From the NCBI RefSeq assembly GCF_003814915.1, contig NZ_RKQK01000003.1, forward strand, positions 62,001 to 126,000: 64,000 nucleotides of DNA. Direction: 5' to 3'. The notes beneath the pieces are model-generated. The model worked only from the letters and a program-made list of their open reading frames with translations, did not search any database and was not told the origin of the DNA. The translations under genes were made by a program, and so were the position numbers. Shown piece by piece: positions 34,525-44,285 of the stretch. Position 1 is the stretch's first letter. Each line of letters opens with the position of its first letter. The DNA comes from Pacificibacter maritimus (GTDB lineage Bacteria > Pseudomonadota > Alphaproteobacteria > Rhodobacterales > Rhodobacteraceae).

Positions 34525-34598
34525 GCGGGCGTTGTGTAATGGTAAGACCTCAGCCTTCCAAGCTGATGACACGGGTTCGATTCCCGTCGCCCGCTCCA
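34525..34598 (+). tRNA. tRNA-Gly (anticodon TCC)
   Basis: Acceptor stem GCGGGCG (34525-34531) pairs with CGCCCGC (34588-34594), then discriminator T and an encoded CCA (34596-34598). Anticodon stem TCAGC/GCTGA encloses loop CTTCCAA with anticodon TCC, reading GGA. The T loop GGTTCGATTCC is canonical. Confidence 0.97.
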
Positions 34599-34670
34599 AA
34601 ATTCCCCACAGTTTATGATGCGCCTTTGATCAGATGGCGATGCTTGTTTGTCATCCTGTGTGCAGGCGAG

Positions 34671-34979
34671 TCAGCGGTTAAACTGTTTGCGTGCGATATC
34701 TATTTTGGCTTCCATCATAGACATGTCTTTCATGATTTCCATGCGGCGCGTACGATCGCCTGTTTCAGCCAATTCACTGCGCATATCCGCCAACTCGCGT
34801 GCCAGAACAACAAATTCAGGTGCGCCGCCGTGGTCGCGCACGACTTTGGAAAACAGGATATTTTCAGGATCATCACAAGGCGCAAGCGGTTTGCCCATGC
34901 CCTCAAGATTGTCAAAAGCGCCGTCGGCTTGGGCGGCTGCGATTTTCGCGTCAATAAGGTCTTCGAGTGGGTGTTTCAT
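34671..34979 (-). CDS. DUF1992 (DnaJ-associated) protein
   Basis: A 102-residue mostly helical protein of the DUF1992 family, recognised from the N-terminal HPLEDLIDAKIAAAQADGAF and GMGKPLAP motifs. The family includes E. coli YhdN and is sometimes called a DnaJ-family domain, but the function is not established. It is 72 nt past tRNA-Gly on the opposite strand. Confidence 0.8.
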   Translation of the reverse strand: MKHPLEDLIDAKIAAAQADGAFDNLEGMGKPLAPCDDPENILFSKVVRDHGGAPEFVVLARELADMRSELAETGDRTRRMEIMKDMSMMEAKIDIARKQFNR

Positions 34980-35006
34980 AAGTTTATCCGCTCATCACAG
35001 TCGTTC

Positions 35007-35381
35007 TTAGAAGTTAGAGCCTGCGGCCCACGCGCCTAACACCAACCACGCCAATGTCAGCACAAATATTGCACTGCGCAACCATAAGCCCCTTAAGAAA
35101 AAATCCGCAACAAAGACTAGAAGGACTACAAGAAGGCACCAATTGCGAAAGCTGTGATCGAGGTCAGTGCCAATTGGAACCCAAAATACTGGCGCAATCC
35201 CAAAAAGCAAAATGAAAAAAATCGGCGAAAAGAATGCTTCCACGAGGCCCAGCCCATTATACAAGCCCAGACAAAACATGGCGACAGCTGCGAACACCAG
35301 AGCAGTTCCAATGCCTATCCCGACCTCCACCGAACGGGACCGCGGGACAAGATAGGCCCGCCAAATCGATTTAAACGACAT
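35007..35381 (-). CDS. small integral membrane protein
   Basis: A 124-residue protein with about four hydrophobic helices (residues ~20-45, 50-70, 80-98, 102-120) and a basic N-terminus (SFKSIWRAYLVPRSRS). I do not recognise the family. The internal ATG at 35381 is preferred over an in-frame start nine codons earlier because that start falls in the preceding terminator region. Confidence 0.6.
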   Translation of the reverse strand: MSFKSIWRAYLVPRSRSVEVGIGIGTALVFAAVAMFCLGLYNGLGLVEAFFSPIFFILLFGIAPVFWVPIGTDLDHSFRNWCLLVVLLVFVADFFLRGLWLRSAIFVLTLAWLVLGAWAAGSNF

Positions 35382-35390
35382 ACACAATCC

Positions 35391-35425
35391 AAAATAAAAA
35401 GCCCCCACAGTCTAGCGGGGGCTTT
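35391..35425 (-). terminator. rho-independent terminator for the 5'-nucleotidase-family gene
   Basis: On the minus strand AAAGCCCCC and GGGGGCTTT (35398-35406 and 35417-35425) form a 9-bp stem, followed by TTTTTATTTT. It lies 26 nt beyond the stop of the gene at 35451. Confidence 0.85.
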
Positions 35426-35450
35426 CGATCGTTTCTAGCGTCAATCGCGC

Positions 35451-37028
35451 TTATTTAATGGTGATACGACCATCAAGGTAGGGCGTGTATGGCGCGTTTT
35501 CAGCCAGATATTCAGCCGTGACATCGGCCAAATCAGGGCCAAAGTCATAGACGTTCATCGCATCGATGAACATTTTATAGCCATCGCCGCCACCGCGCAC
35601 AAAGTTGTTGGATACAACGCCGTATGTTTTCGTCATATCCAGCGCTTCCCATGTGCCATCCATATCAACCATGATCTCTGTCACGCGCTCGCCTGTGGCA
35701 TTGCCGCTTTCGATCACATATTTAATTCCCGCAACTTGTGGGAAACGGCCATCATCCGCTGGGTCATCAAACTGTCCCATGCCGTTTTCAAGCGCGGCTT
35801 TCAAAGTTTCGCCCGTGACTTGGAAGGTGGATAATGTGTTTTGAAATGGCAAGACGGTCAGAACTTCGCCTTGGGTCACTTCGCCTGCATCGATAGAGGC
35901 GCGCAGCCCGCCACCATTGGCCAAGGCCACTTGGATGCCTTGATCTTTGACCCGCGCTAACATCGCATCCGCAACCAGATTGCCCATCTGACATTCCATG
36001 TAGCGGCAGCTTTCACGCGCGCCATCAATCGCCTCAGCGGCTTCAGCCACAACTTTGTTACGGATTTCGTCAAGCGGCACAGCAGCTTCGGCGATGCGTG
36101 CCACAGTCGCCTCATCTTCGGCAACGGCTGCATCCAATGAAATAGGTTCGCCAGTAGCAGAAACAACAACACCTGCATCATCAAATGTGACGTTAAGTTC
36201 GCCCAAGAATTTGCCGTAAGCATAGGCTGACAAAATCTGAGTGCCGTTCACAACGGTAGGATATGCGCCTTCGGCCTGCTCGTTGATGTTAGACAAAAGC
36301 GTATTTGTGTGACCACCGACGATCACGTCAATACCGTCAACCGCCGCAGCGACGGCTTGGTCGCGGGCATAGCCCATGTGGGACAAAACGATAATTTTGT
36401 TCACGCCCATTTCAGTCAATTTGGTAACTTCGCCTTGGATCGCTTCAATCGGGTCTGTGAATTTTACATAAGGGCCTGGCGAAGAAAGATCCGCCGTATT
36501 GGGTGGGGTCGCACCAATCAGGCCCAGTTTTTCCCCGCCGCGTTCAATCACTGTCGATTTGGCAAGTTTATCGTGTAAAAGTGGCTCTTGTGACACATCC
36601 GCGTTGGACATAAGCACTGGAAAATCAACAGCATCCATGAAGCCAGCCAAGACTTCTGGGCCGTCATCGAATTCGTGGTTTCCGACAGTCATGCCATCGT
36701 AACCCATTTTATTCATCATTTCGGCGGCCAGTTTGCCTTTGTAATAGGTGTAAAACAAAGTGCCTTGGAACTGGTCCCCACCGTCAAACAACACCGAATT
36801 ATTTGACCGTGCGCGCGCCTCAGCAATAGCTGTGACCAAACGTGCAGAGCCTCCAAAACACTTGCCTTCCGCATTGTCTTCTGCGGAACAGCCGGAATCG
36901 TATTTTGAAACAGGCTCGAAACGCGCATGGAAATCATTGGTGTGCAAAATCGTGAGCGAATAATCCGCAGAAGCAGCGCCCGCAGATAGGGCCAAAGCAG
37001 CCGATGTTGTGAGTATACGTTTGAGCAT
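35451..37028 (-). CDS. periplasmic 5'-nucleotidase / metallophosphatase (UshA-like)
   Basis: A 525-residue exported enzyme: signal peptide ~1-21 (ending AASA before DYSLTI), calcineurin-type metallophosphatase domain (~22-300) with HTNDFHARF, DGGDQFQGT, VGNHEFDDG, LSHMGYARD and GGHTNT metal-binding blocks, and the C-terminal 5'-nucleotidase substrate domain (~320-500, GGGLRASIDAGEVTQGEV, NFVRGGGDGY). It would hydrolyse nucleotides in the periplasm to nucleosides and phosphate, feeding salvage such as the cdd-deo-add-upp operon in this window. The ATG at 37028 has a GGGGGGC ribosome site and starts the signal peptide. Confidence 0.9.
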   Translation of the reverse strand: MLKRILTTSAALALSAGAASADYSLTILHTNDFHARFEPVSKYDSGCSAEDNAEGKCFGGSARLVTAIAEARARSNNSVLFDGGDQFQGTLFYTYYKGKLAAEMMNKMGYDGMTVGNHEFDDGPEVLAGFMDAVDFPVLMSNADVSQEPLLHDKLAKSTVIERGGEKLGLIGATPPNTADLSSPGPYVKFTDPIEAIQGEVTKLTEMGVNKIIVLSHMGYARDQAVAAAVDGIDVIVGGHTNTLLSNINEQAEGAYPTVVNGTQILSAYAYGKFLGELNVTFDDAGVVVSATGEPISLDAAVAEDEATVARIAEAAVPLDEIRNKVVAEAAEAIDGARESCRYMECQMGNLVADAMLARVKDQGIQVALANGGGLRASIDAGEVTQGEVLTVLPFQNTLSTFQVTGETLKAALENGMGQFDDPADDGRFPQVAGIKYVIESGNATGERVTEIMVDMDGTWEALDMTKTYGVVSNNFVRGGGDGYKMFIDAMNVYDFGPDLADVTAEYLAENAPYTPYLDGRITIK

Positions 37029-37225
37029 GAGTGCCCCCCAGTTTAATGTTGTATTCGATCCTCTCATCGGATCTTAGGCTTAGCCTGCGACATCTCTGAC
37101 CGTTGAGTCAAAGATTCCATTGCGCGAAGTATCACATATCAACACAACGCCTATATGACAGGCACAGTCAGGATCATGCACAAACGCCATTGACCGTTTG
37201 CACCCATGCTGGCATCACGCTGGCT

Positions 37226-37564
37226 ATGTTGATTTACAAAATATTTCGTGCCGATGAATGGGCGTTGTTGCAATCCGCTGGCGAAACAGACGGTGCGCCT
37301 GTCGATGTGGCCGATGGCTATGTGCATTTTTCCACCGCTGAACAAGCCCCCGAGACCGCAGCCAAATGGTTTGCAAATGTTGACGGGCTTGTCTTGCTGG
37401 CTTGCGATACAGATGTGATGGCCGATGATATAAAATGGGAACCATCGCGCGGAGGTGCTTTGTTTCCGCATCTCTACCGCAAACTCCGTGTAAGCGATGT
37501 GATATGGTCAAAGCCCCTACCCTATATCGATGATACACATGTTTTTCCAAAGGAAATGCAATGA
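37226..37564 (+). CDS. DUF952 family protein
   Basis: A 112-residue protein of the DUF952 family, recognised by the start [10 protein letters not shown], the [11 protein letters not shown] motif and the FPHLYRKL segment. This fold is related to ADP-ribose/glutathione-like small enzymes, but its function is not established. The ATG at 37226 is preferred to upstream starts outside the conserved region. It overlaps pyrD by 4 nt, so the two are coupled. Confidence 0.8.
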   Translation: MLIYKIFRADEWALLQSAGETDGAPVDVADGYVHFSTAEQAPETAAKWFANVDGLVLLACDTDVMADDIKWEPSRGGALFPHLYRKLRVSDVIWSKPLPYIDDTHVFPKEMQ

Positions 37565-38634
37565 GCCTAGCTGAACAATTGGGGCTAAAAGTCCTACGCA
37601 AGATTGACCCTGAAAAAGCGCATAGCCTTGCTCTTGTGGCACTGCGCGCGGGGCTTGCCCCTTTGCCCGGCCCAGTTACATCGCCGCGCCTAAAGACCAC
37701 ATTCGCAGGGCTTGAAATGCCCAATCCCATCGGTTTGGCGGCAGGGTTTGATAAAAACGCTGAAGCTATCCCACAATTGTCGCGATCAGGTTTTGGCTTT
37801 GTCGAAGTGGGGGCCGCGACCCCGCGTCCGCAAGCAGGCAATGACAAACCGCGCCTGTTTAGGCTGACCGAAGACCGCGCTGTCATCAATCGTTTCGGAT
37901 TTAACAACGAAGGGATGGAAGCCATCGCAGCGCGTTTGAAGGCGTCTATGCCCAGCACGGGCGCACGCGCGGTGCCTGTTGGGCTAAACCTTGGAGCCAA
38001 TAAGGATTCGGATGACCGCGCCACAGATTTTGCCCGCGTCTTAGAACACTGCGGCAATTATGTTGATTTTGCCACCGTCAACGTATCTTCGCCCAACACC
38101 GAAAGGCTGCGCGATCTGCAAGGCCCCGAAGCGCTACAAGCTCTATTGGCAGGCGTTTTGGATGCGCGCAAAGGCTTAGATCATGCAGTGCCTATCTTGT
38201 TGAAAATTGCACCTGATCTGGACCCGACAGAGATCGCAGAAATTGCTGAAGTTGCAAAGACTTCTGGCATTGACGGCGTGATCACGACCAACACCACTCT
38301 ATCGCGTGACGGTTTGAAAAGTGCAGAAAAATCGGAAATGGGGGGGCTTTCTGGCGCGCCATTGTTCGAAAAGTCCACTAAGGTGCTTGCGCAATTGTCG
38401 AATATCTTGCGTGACGATGTGCCTTTGATAGGGGTTGGCGGCGTATCATCAGCACTTGATGCCTATACGAAAATCCGTGCAGGCGCTTCTGTCGTGCAAC
38501 TGTATTCCGCTATGGTTTACTCTGGACTGTCGCTCGCACCAAAGATTGCACAGGGCTTAGACGATCTGTTGAAAGCTGACGGATATGACACAGTAGCGGA
38601 AGCGGTCGGCAGCGGGCGTGATGCTTGGCTCTAG
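37561..38634 (+). CDS. pyrD: dihydroorotate dehydrogenase (quinone), class 2
   Basis: A 357-residue FMN enzyme oxidising dihydroorotate to orotate in pyrimidine synthesis, donating electrons to quinone. The N-terminal membrane-associating helix of class 2 enzymes (residues ~1-35), [13 protein letters not shown] (~58-70), catalytic Ser in NVSSPNTE (~179), and the phosphate-binding IGVGGVSS (~295) are visible. The stop shares CTAG with the stop of the convergent MATE gene. Confidence 0.95.
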   Translation: MSLAEQLGLKVLRKIDPEKAHSLALVALRAGLAPLPGPVTSPRLKTTFAGLEMPNPIGLAAGFDKNAEAIPQLSRSGFGFVEVGAATPRPQAGNDKPRLFRLTEDRAVINRFGFNNEGMEAIAARLKASMPSTGARAVPVGLNLGANKDSDDRATDFARVLEHCGNYVDFATVNVSSPNTERLRDLQGPEALQALLAGVLDARKGLDHAVPILLKIAPDLDPTEIAEIAEVAKTSGIDGVITTNTTLSRDGLKSAEKSEMGGLSGAPLFEKSTKVLAQLSNILRDDVPLIGVGGVSSALDAYTKIRAGASVVQLYSAMVYSGLSLAPKIAQGLDDLLKADGYDTVAEAVGSGRDAWL

Positions 38635-39986
38635 TCGAAACGCGAAGGAACTGGATAAGTTGCTGCTTGCTGTTCAAGCGCGGGGTATTTCCACCCCAGC
38701 GCCACAGCGCGCACCACATAGCTGATCACAAGCGACGCCCAAAGACCGTGATTGCCGAAAATCGGGATGAGTGAATAGACGCAGGCGATATAAACAGCAA
38801 GGCTGACAAAGCTCATGTTGCGCATATCTCGGGTCCGCGTTGCGCCGATAAACACGCCATCCAGCATCCAAGCGGCCAAGCCAAGGATTGGAACTGAGAC
38901 CATCCAAGGTAGATAGCGACGCGCTTCTGCCTGTACGGCTTCAGCTGTGGTCATCGTGTCGATGATACCCGCCCCAAAAAGCGCAAAACTGGCGGCCAAA
39001 ATGAGTGCAGCGCCGCCGCCCCAAAGGGATGCCATGATGGCACCACGGCGCAAGACCTGCCGCGACTTTGCGCCCAGCGCCTGCCCCACAATCACTTCGG
39101 CGGTAAAGGCAAACCCGTCCAGCGCATAGGCCGTAATTTCGATAAATTGCATCAAAATATGATTTGCTGCCAAGGTTACATCCCCGAAACCCGCCCCGAA
39201 AAATGCAAAGCTTACCATGATGCTCAACAGCAATATGGATCGGATCATGATGTCGGTATTGACGCGCGCCATATTGACCAAGCGCTTTGGATCAAAGACT
39301 TTGGCCCATGATTTCCAATCAGGGTGCTTCATAGCGGAACGTGCAAGAAACAGTCCAAAGGCCGCCCCAGTGACTTCGGAAATGACAGTTGCCAAGGCCA
39401 CGCCTTCAACGCCCCAACCAAGCCCCAGAACGAACCAAATGTCCAAGATGATATTCAGTCCGTTCATCCACAATTGCAGGATCAAGACAGCTTTCGTGCG
39501 TTCGCTTGCAATCAACCAGCCTGTGAGACCGAAGATAGAAATGGCAAAGGGCGCGGAGAAAATGCGGATCTGTATGTAACTGCGCGCAAGGGTTTCGACC
39601 TCTTCAGAAGCTGGCGCAAGCCTGAACGCTCCCCACAAAATGGGTACCTGCAAGACGATCAAGGCTATGCCAGCCATAAATCCGATCAAGATCGCACGCA
39701 TCAATAAGGCCGACACTTCGCCGTGCTCGTTTGCACCGCGTGCTTGGGCCACCAGACCTGTCGTGCCCATGCGTAAAAATCCGAAAAGCCAATAGACAGA
39801 GGCCAAAATCACCGTGCCGATCCCCACAGCACCAATCGGTGCTGCCTGCCCCATTTGCCCCACCACACCTGTATCTACGGCCCCTAAGATAGGCACCGTC
39901 GCATTGGCCAAAACAATCGGCACAGCGATGGACAAAATGCGTTTGTGGGTCAGTGGCGCAGCGGCCTGTGCGGGAAATTCAGTCAT
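38631..39986 (-). CDS. MATE family efflux transporter
   Basis: A 451-residue membrane transporter with about 12 hydrophobic helices and the duplicated MATE architecture. The N-terminal pattern [20 protein letters not shown] (residues ~24-43) is typical of the DinF/NorM-like group. It expels cationic compounds in exchange for Na+ or H+. The ATG at 39986 is preferred over a start six codons upstream. Confidence 0.9.
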   Translation of the reverse strand: MTEFPAQAAAPLTHKRILSIAVPIVLANATVPILGAVDTGVVGQMGQAAPIGAVGIGTVILASVYWLFGFLRMGTTGLVAQARGANEHGEVSALLMRAILIGFMAGIALIVLQVPILWGAFRLAPASEEVETLARSYIQIRIFSAPFAISIFGLTGWLIASERTKAVLILQLWMNGLNIILDIWFVLGLGWGVEGVALATVISEVTGAAFGLFLARSAMKHPDWKSWAKVFDPKRLVNMARVNTDIMIRSILLLSIMVSFAFFGAGFGDVTLAANHILMQFIEITAYALDGFAFTAEVIVGQALGAKSRQVLRRGAIMASLWGGGAALILAASFALFGAGIIDTMTTAEAVQAEARRYLPWMVSVPILGLAAWMLDGVFIGATRTRDMRNMSFVSLAVYIACVYSLIPIFGNHGLWASLVISYVVRAVALGWKYPALEQQAATYPVPSRFD

Positions 39987-40263
39987 CGCAATCTTTCTAC
40001 ACAAACATGCACGAACAGATCTATCTTACGCAGAAGTGAGATTAAGTAAGTTATATTTCACTTTTAATTCAATATATTGACGGGGATAGACGCAAATCTG
40101 TGCATTGCTTTTCCTTATGGCAATGGGATAGGTTATCAAGAACAGATAGCAAGTGTTTTTTTCGCTCTGCCAGCTGCGTTGTTGCGCGGATTTTGCAGGT
40201 GAAATCAGATAGAACATGAAGCGGGCTATTTCTATAACGGCCCAGCCGCAGGGAGTTAACAAA

Positions 40264-40626
40264 ATGCCGAACACGCGCCTTACATTCAAAGAAATGTGTG
40301 CAACCTTCGATGTGACTCCGCGGACGTTGCGATACTATGAATATATCGAACTTTTGACACCTGAAAAAGTTGGCCGTACGCGGTTTTACTCAGGACGTGA
40401 AGTTGCACGTATGAAATTGGTAATGCGAGGTCGAAAATTCGGATTTTCCCTTGAAGATATCCGCCGTTTCCTATCGATCTACGACGAAAAAGGCCAAATG
40501 GTTCAAGCAAAAGCGTTTATCGAATTGGCTGACCGCCAACTGGACACGTTGACCCAACAGCGCGCTGATCTGGATGAGGCAATCGCAGAACTCACACAAC
40601 TTCGCGATGATATGGCCGCGCTCTAA
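40264..40626 (+). CDS. MerR-family transcriptional regulator (first of two)
   Basis: A 120-residue regulator. Winged HTH at the N-terminus (FKEMCATFDVTPRTLRYYE, RTRFYSGREVARMKLVMRG, residues ~8-70) and a C-terminal coiled-coil dimerisation helix (~75-118). No metal-binding cysteines, so it resembles the LiuR-type acyl-CoA-responsive MerR regulators rather than metal sensors; this is inferred from its place upstream of a beta-oxidation operon. The ATG at 40264 with AGGGAG upstream is chosen over a start 16 codons earlier. Clearly paralogous to the next MerR gene. Confidence 0.85.
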   Translation: MPNTRLTFKEMCATFDVTPRTLRYYEYIELLTPEKVGRTRFYSGREVARMKLVMRGRKFGFSLEDIRRFLSIYDEKGQMVQAKAFIELADRQLDTLTQQRADLDEAIAELTQLRDDMAAL

Positions 40627-41009
40627 TCTCAAATGTTCTACCTTTTGGATGGTTTGATCTGTGCCGAGCGCACAGATTTGACACCCCTATGCCACGAGCA
40701 GACCCTTGTCATTGCGCAGGCCTCATGTTGATACAAACAGTGTCACCGACCGCTTAGGTCGACCTTTTTTGTAAGCTTTATGCGCATAAGAACACCGCCG
40801 AAATCGCTCCCACTTTCATCCATAGCGCTTTGGAAATAAAATTTCGCGCTTAGCAGGGCTAAAAGGCATTTTATTATCATGAAGCTAAAATGACGTGACG
40901 TTACACCGCAGGGTCACGTAGTCACGCTTGCCAATCAGCGACTTCGATCTAGTTAGCGGTCTCTCTACTAAAAGTTGAACATGTAAGGTTTAAACGGAGC
41001 GACTGTTAA
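40627..41009. promoter_or_regulatory. intergenic region between the two MerR genes
   Basis: 383 nt with no convincing gene. Contents: hairpin ATCTGTGC/GCACAGAT (40657-40677); a short stem CGACC-GCTTA-GGTCG followed by ACCTTTTTT (40747-40770), a plausible weak terminator of the first MerR gene; and near the second gene an operator-like region at 40891-40919, where TGACGTGACGTTA is palindromic and ACGTGAC (40893-40899) is exactly inverted as GTCACGT (40913-40919). The latter is a good candidate binding site for one or both MerR proteins and lies ~90 nt upstream of the second ATG. Confidence 0.5.
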
Positions 41010-41408
41010 ATGGTTAACGATGTTATGACGATTCGCGAGATGTGTGAGATGTACGATGTGACACCACGCACATTGCGTTTTTACGAGGCGAAGGAATTGT
41101 TGTTCCCAAAACGTGAAGGGCAAAAACGGCTTTTCACGCGCCGCGACCGCGCGCGTCTGAAACTCATTCTACGCGGCAAGCGTTTTGGCTTTGATTTAGA
41201 AAAAATCCGCCAACTTCTTGATCTCTACAGCGTGAAAGACGCAGGCAGAGCACAAATGAAGGATACACTTGAAGCCTACCAACACCGCCGCGTTGAGTTG
41301 ATCGAACAAGTCAAAACCTTGCAACAAGTTATTGTTGAACTCGACACGGAAATAGATTGGGTTCAAACTGAACTTACAAAAGACACCGTAGAGGAGCAAA
41401 TATACTAG
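41010..41408 (+). CDS. MerR-family transcriptional regulator (second of two)
   Basis: A 132-residue MerR protein with the same architecture as its upstream paralogue: IREMCEMYDVTPRTLRFYE and RLFTRRDRARLKLILRGKRF in the DNA-binding half, then a long coiled coil. No cysteine-based metal site. It starts 32 nt before the acyl-CoA dehydrogenase gene and is probably its direct regulator and first gene of that operon. A GGAG ribosome site precedes the ATG. Confidence 0.87.
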   Translation: MVNDVMTIREMCEMYDVTPRTLRFYEAKELLFPKREGQKRLFTRRDRARLKLILRGKRFGFDLEKIRQLLDLYSVKDAGRAQMKDTLEAYQHRRVELIEQVKTLQQVIVELDTEIDWVQTELTKDTVEEQIY

Positions 41409-41440
41409 GCTCTGAACGGCGCATATGAAAGGTCGTCCTT

Positions 41441-43213
41441 ATGCCGCAGTACACCGCGCCCATCAAAGACATTCAATATATCTTGCATGATGTTCTGAAG
41501 GTCTCACAGCAAGGCTTTAATGGATACGGCGATTTAGATGCCGATTTCACCAGCGCCATTTTGGACGCAGCGGGATCCTTAGCCAGTGATGTTCTAGCGC
41601 CACTGAATCGCGTGGGCGACACACAAGGATGCCAGCTAAAAGAGGGTATCGTACAGACGCCCACAGGTTTTAAAGACGCATTCAACCAGATTAAAGACGG
41701 CGGATGGCCTGGGCTTGATTTGCCAGAAGAGTTTGGCGGCCAAGGTCTGCCCTATGTGATGGGAACCGCCGTTGGCGAATTATTTTCAGCCGCCAATCAA
41801 GCTTTTACAATGTACCACGGCCTAACCCATGGCGCGGCATCAGCAATTTTGGCGCATGGTACTGATGACCAAAAATCCACCTATCTGCCGAAAATGATTT
41901 CCTGCGACTGGACAGGCACCATGAACCTGACCGAACCGCATTGCGGCACGGATTTGGGGTTGATGCGTACCAAAGCCGTCCCACAAGATGACGGCAGCTA
42001 TCGAATTTCAGGCCAAAAGATCTTTATCTCTGCGGGTGATCACGATCTATCAGACAACGTGATCCATTTGGTTTTGGCCAAAGTGCCAGGCGGCCCCGAA
42101 GGCATCAAAGGCGTTTCATTGTTCATCGTCCCCAAGATACAAATCAAAGACGATGGAAGTCTTGGCGCGTCCAACGGGGTGTCAGTCGGGTCATTAGAAG
42201 ACAAGATGGGCATTCATGGCAATTCCACTTGCGTGATGAATTACGACGGCGCGACGGGCTATCTTTTGGGCGATCTCAACAAAGGTATGCGCGCCATGTT
42301 CACAATGATGAACGAAGCCCGCATTGGCGTAGCGATGCAAGGTTTGGCACAGGCCGAATCGGCCTATCAAAACGCTGTATTATACGCTAAAGACCGCCTG
42401 CAAGGGCGCGCTGTCACAGGGGCTGAAAACCCAGACGGCCCTGCAGACCCTTTGATTGTTCACCCAGATATTCGTCGCAACTTGATGGACCAAAAATCCT
42501 TTATCGAAGGGGCGCGGGCCTTCATGCTTTGGGGCGCGTCGCTCATTGATGCCAGCCACGATGGGGCCGATCCTGATGCCGAAGGTTTGATTTCACTGAT
42601 GACGCCAGTCCTAAAAGGCTTTCTGACCGACAAAGGCTATGAGGCGACAGTCAACGCGCAGCAAATCTTAGGCGGACATGGTTACATCGAAGAATGGGGC
42701 ATGTCGCAGTACACGCGCGATGCACGGATCGCGATGATCTATGAGGGCGCGAATGGGGTGCAAGCGCTTGATCTTGTCGGGCGAAAGCTCGCCTTGGACA
42801 GCGGCAAGCATGTTCTGGGCTATTTCGAAATGGTGAAAAACTTTTGCAAAGACACAGCAACACCACAGATGGATGAATTTACCACGCCGCTGAAAGCCGC
42901 ATCGAAAGATCTGCAAGCTGCGGCCATGTATTTCATGCAAAACGGCATGAAAAACCCCAACGCGGCTTTGGCTGGATCATATGATTTTATGCATTTGTTC
43001 GGTTATGTATCTTTGGGTTTGATGTGGGCGCGTATGGCAAACACATCATTGAAAGCCCTTGCAGATGGCACAGATGATCCTGAATTTCACGAAAACAAGC
43101 TGACGACGGCGCGATATTTCATGGCGCGTCAATTGCCAATTTCAGCGACGCTTTTGAAACGCATTGAAAGCGGTGCCGATCCTGTAATGACATTACCTTC
43201 GGATGCGTTTTAA
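41441..43213 (+). CDS. acyl-CoA dehydrogenase, DmdC-like long form
   Basis: A 590-residue FAD-dependent acyl-CoA dehydrogenase with the extra C-terminal domain. Visible: N-terminal [18 protein letters not shown] typical of this subfamily, FAD/substrate region [16 protein letters not shown] (~165-180), catalytic-base Glu435 in [18 protein letters not shown], and the added helical C-terminus. Relatives include DmdC, the methylmercaptopropionyl-CoA dehydrogenase of DMSP-degrading roseobacters, and ordinary fatty acyl-CoA dehydrogenases; the substrate here cannot be read directly. The neighbouring thiolase and FadJ-type genes favour fatty-acid beta-oxidation. Confidence 0.9.
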   Translation: MPQYTAPIKDIQYILHDVLKVSQQGFNGYGDLDADFTSAILDAAGSLASDVLAPLNRVGDTQGCQLKEGIVQTPTGFKDAFNQIKDGGWPGLDLPEEFGGQGLPYVMGTAVGELFSAANQAFTMYHGLTHGAASAILAHGTDDQKSTYLPKMISCDWTGTMNLTEPHCGTDLGLMRTKAVPQDDGSYRISGQKIFISAGDHDLSDNVIHLVLAKVPGGPEGIKGVSLFIVPKIQIKDDGSLGASNGVSVGSLEDKMGIHGNSTCVMNYDGATGYLLGDLNKGMRAMFTMMNEARIGVAMQGLAQAESAYQNAVLYAKDRLQGRAVTGAENPDGPADPLIVHPDIRRNLMDQKSFIEGARAFMLWGASLIDASHDGADPDAEGLISLMTPVLKGFLTDKGYEATVNAQQILGGHGYIEEWGMSQYTRDARIAMIYEGANGVQALDLVGRKLALDSGKHVLGYFEMVKNFCKDTATPQMDEFTTPLKAASKDLQAAAMYFMQNGMKNPNAALAGSYDFMHLFGYVSLGLMWARMANTSLKALADGTDDPEFHENKLTTARYFMARQLPISATLLKRIESGADPVMTLPSDAF

Positions 43214-43236
43214 ACTGGCTCTCAGACACAGCTTTT

Positions 43237-43268
43237 GCCCCCGCCTTGCTGATGGTCGGGGGCTTTTT
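43237..43268 (+). terminator. rho-independent terminator
   Basis: GCCCCCG (43237-43243) pairs with CGGGGGC (43257-43263), followed by TTTTT, 24 nt after the acyl-CoA dehydrogenase stop. It probably ends or attenuates the MerR-dehydrogenase transcript. Confidence 0.8.
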
Positions 43269-43309
43269 CATTAAAAGGCGCGGGATGCGGCCGCGAAACG
43301 GAGCCAAAT

Positions 43310-43522
43310 ATGCCAAAACGATTTCGAATGACGCGGCGTTTTCCTGTTTCTATGACGGAAGATGGGTATCGTAAACTTAGATCATTTGCGCGCGATGCAA
43401 ATCTATCCGAAGGTGAGCTACTCTCATTTCTCTTCGAGAATTTTTCATCTGTGACGCATCAAGAGAAACTGGATCACAGGCTTCGTTTGTTCACGGCAGA
43501 ATTGGAAAACAGCAAGAAATGA
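43310..43522 (+). CDS. small ribbon-helix-helix-like protein
   Basis: A 70-residue basic protein. RRFPVSMTEDGYRKLRSFARDANLSEGELLSFLFEN has the beta-helix-turn-helix pattern of ribbon-helix-helix DNA-binding proteins (residues ~9-48), with a short coiled tail. A GGAG ribosome site precedes the ATG, and terminators flank it on both sides, so it is its own short unit. Possibly a local regulator or an unpaired antitoxin-like protein; function not established. Confidence 0.6.
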   Translation: MPKRFRMTRRFPVSMTEDGYRKLRSFARDANLSEGELLSFLFENFSSVTHQEKLDHRLRLFTAELENSKK

Positions 43523-43531
43523 AACACGTCA

Positions 43532-43575
43532 GACCGCAGACCCCACACATAGCCCCCTGCGGTCGGTTGATTTTT
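43532..43575 (+). terminator. rho-independent terminator
   Basis: GACCGCAG (43532-43539) is perfectly complementary to CTGCGGTC (43557-43564), followed after a few bases by TTTTT. Directly downstream of the small RHH-like gene. Confidence 0.6.
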
Positions 43576-43639
43576 AATGCGCTCATACCCTTAAATTTTG
43601 CGCATAAACCCTTACGTCATTCCCAAAGGAGGCCGCGAT

Positions 43640-44275
43640 ATGACTGCGAAACTCTATTGCTTTGGTGAAAGTGGCAATGCCTATAAGGCAGCGCTCACCT
43701 TGACGTTTTGCGGCGTAGAGTGGCAGCCGATCTATGTCGATTTCTTCAACGGAGAAGCGCGCAGTGATGCATATCGCGCCCTCAATCTCATGGGGGAAGT
43801 GCCCTACTTTATCGACGGCGATGTGCAGCTTAGCCAGTCTGGCGTGATCCAACAGTATGCAGCCGAACAATCGCAAAAACTATGCGGCGCAGATGTCACC
43901 GAGGCGCGTGAAATCATGCGTTGGGTCTTGTGGGACAACCAAAAAATGTCTGGCCTTGCGGGACCGACGCGTTTCTTAAATAACTTTCTGCCCGAAGCAA
44001 AACGTCCCCAAGAGGTGATCTCATTTCAAATCGCGCGGCTCAAAGGGTCGCTCGCGATATTGGAACAGGCGTTGGCAGGTCGGGCTTGGCTTGTGGGCAA
44101 TCAAATGACCATCGCCGATACGGCTTGCTGCGGATATTTGTTTTACGATGAACCCTTTGGATTTACCCGCAAAGACTATCCAAATATCGACCGCTGGCTC
44201 AGCGCCATTTCAGCGCAAGACGGCTGGGCGCATCCCTATGATATGATGCCCGGATCCCCCGCGGATCGGGCCTGA
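43640..44275 (+). CDS. glutathione S-transferase family protein
   Basis: A 211-residue GST-fold protein: N-terminal thioredoxin-like domain (residues 1-78, KLYCFGESGNAYKAALTLTF, GEVPYFIDGDVQLSQSGVI with the cis-Pro and Ser of the glutathione site) and a C-terminal helical domain with the N-capping ADTACCGYL region. A strong AAAGGAGG lies 6 nt upstream of the ATG, which decides the start. 10 nt before the thiolase gene, so possibly linked to thioester or electrophile metabolism in the beta-oxidation cluster. Confidence 0.87.
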   Translation: MTAKLYCFGESGNAYKAALTLTFCGVEWQPIYVDFFNGEARSDAYRALNLMGEVPYFIDGDVQLSQSGVIQQYAAEQSQKLCGADVTEAREIMRWVLWDNQKMSGLAGPTRFLNNFLPEAKRPQEVISFQIARLKGSLAILEQALAGRAWLVGNQMTIADTACCGYLFYDEPFGFTRKDYPNIDRWLSAISAQDGWAHPYDMMPGSPADRA

Positions 44276-44285
44276 GGAGGACACC

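Noticed and set aside
40026-40289. 87-residue minus-strand ORF upstream of the first MerR gene
   Set aside because: No ribosome site or domain; it covers the promoter region between the MATE and MerR genes.
43310-43522. Toxin-antitoxin module
   Set aside because: Only a single RHH-like gene; neighbours are metabolic enzymes and terminators flank it, so no toxin partner is present.
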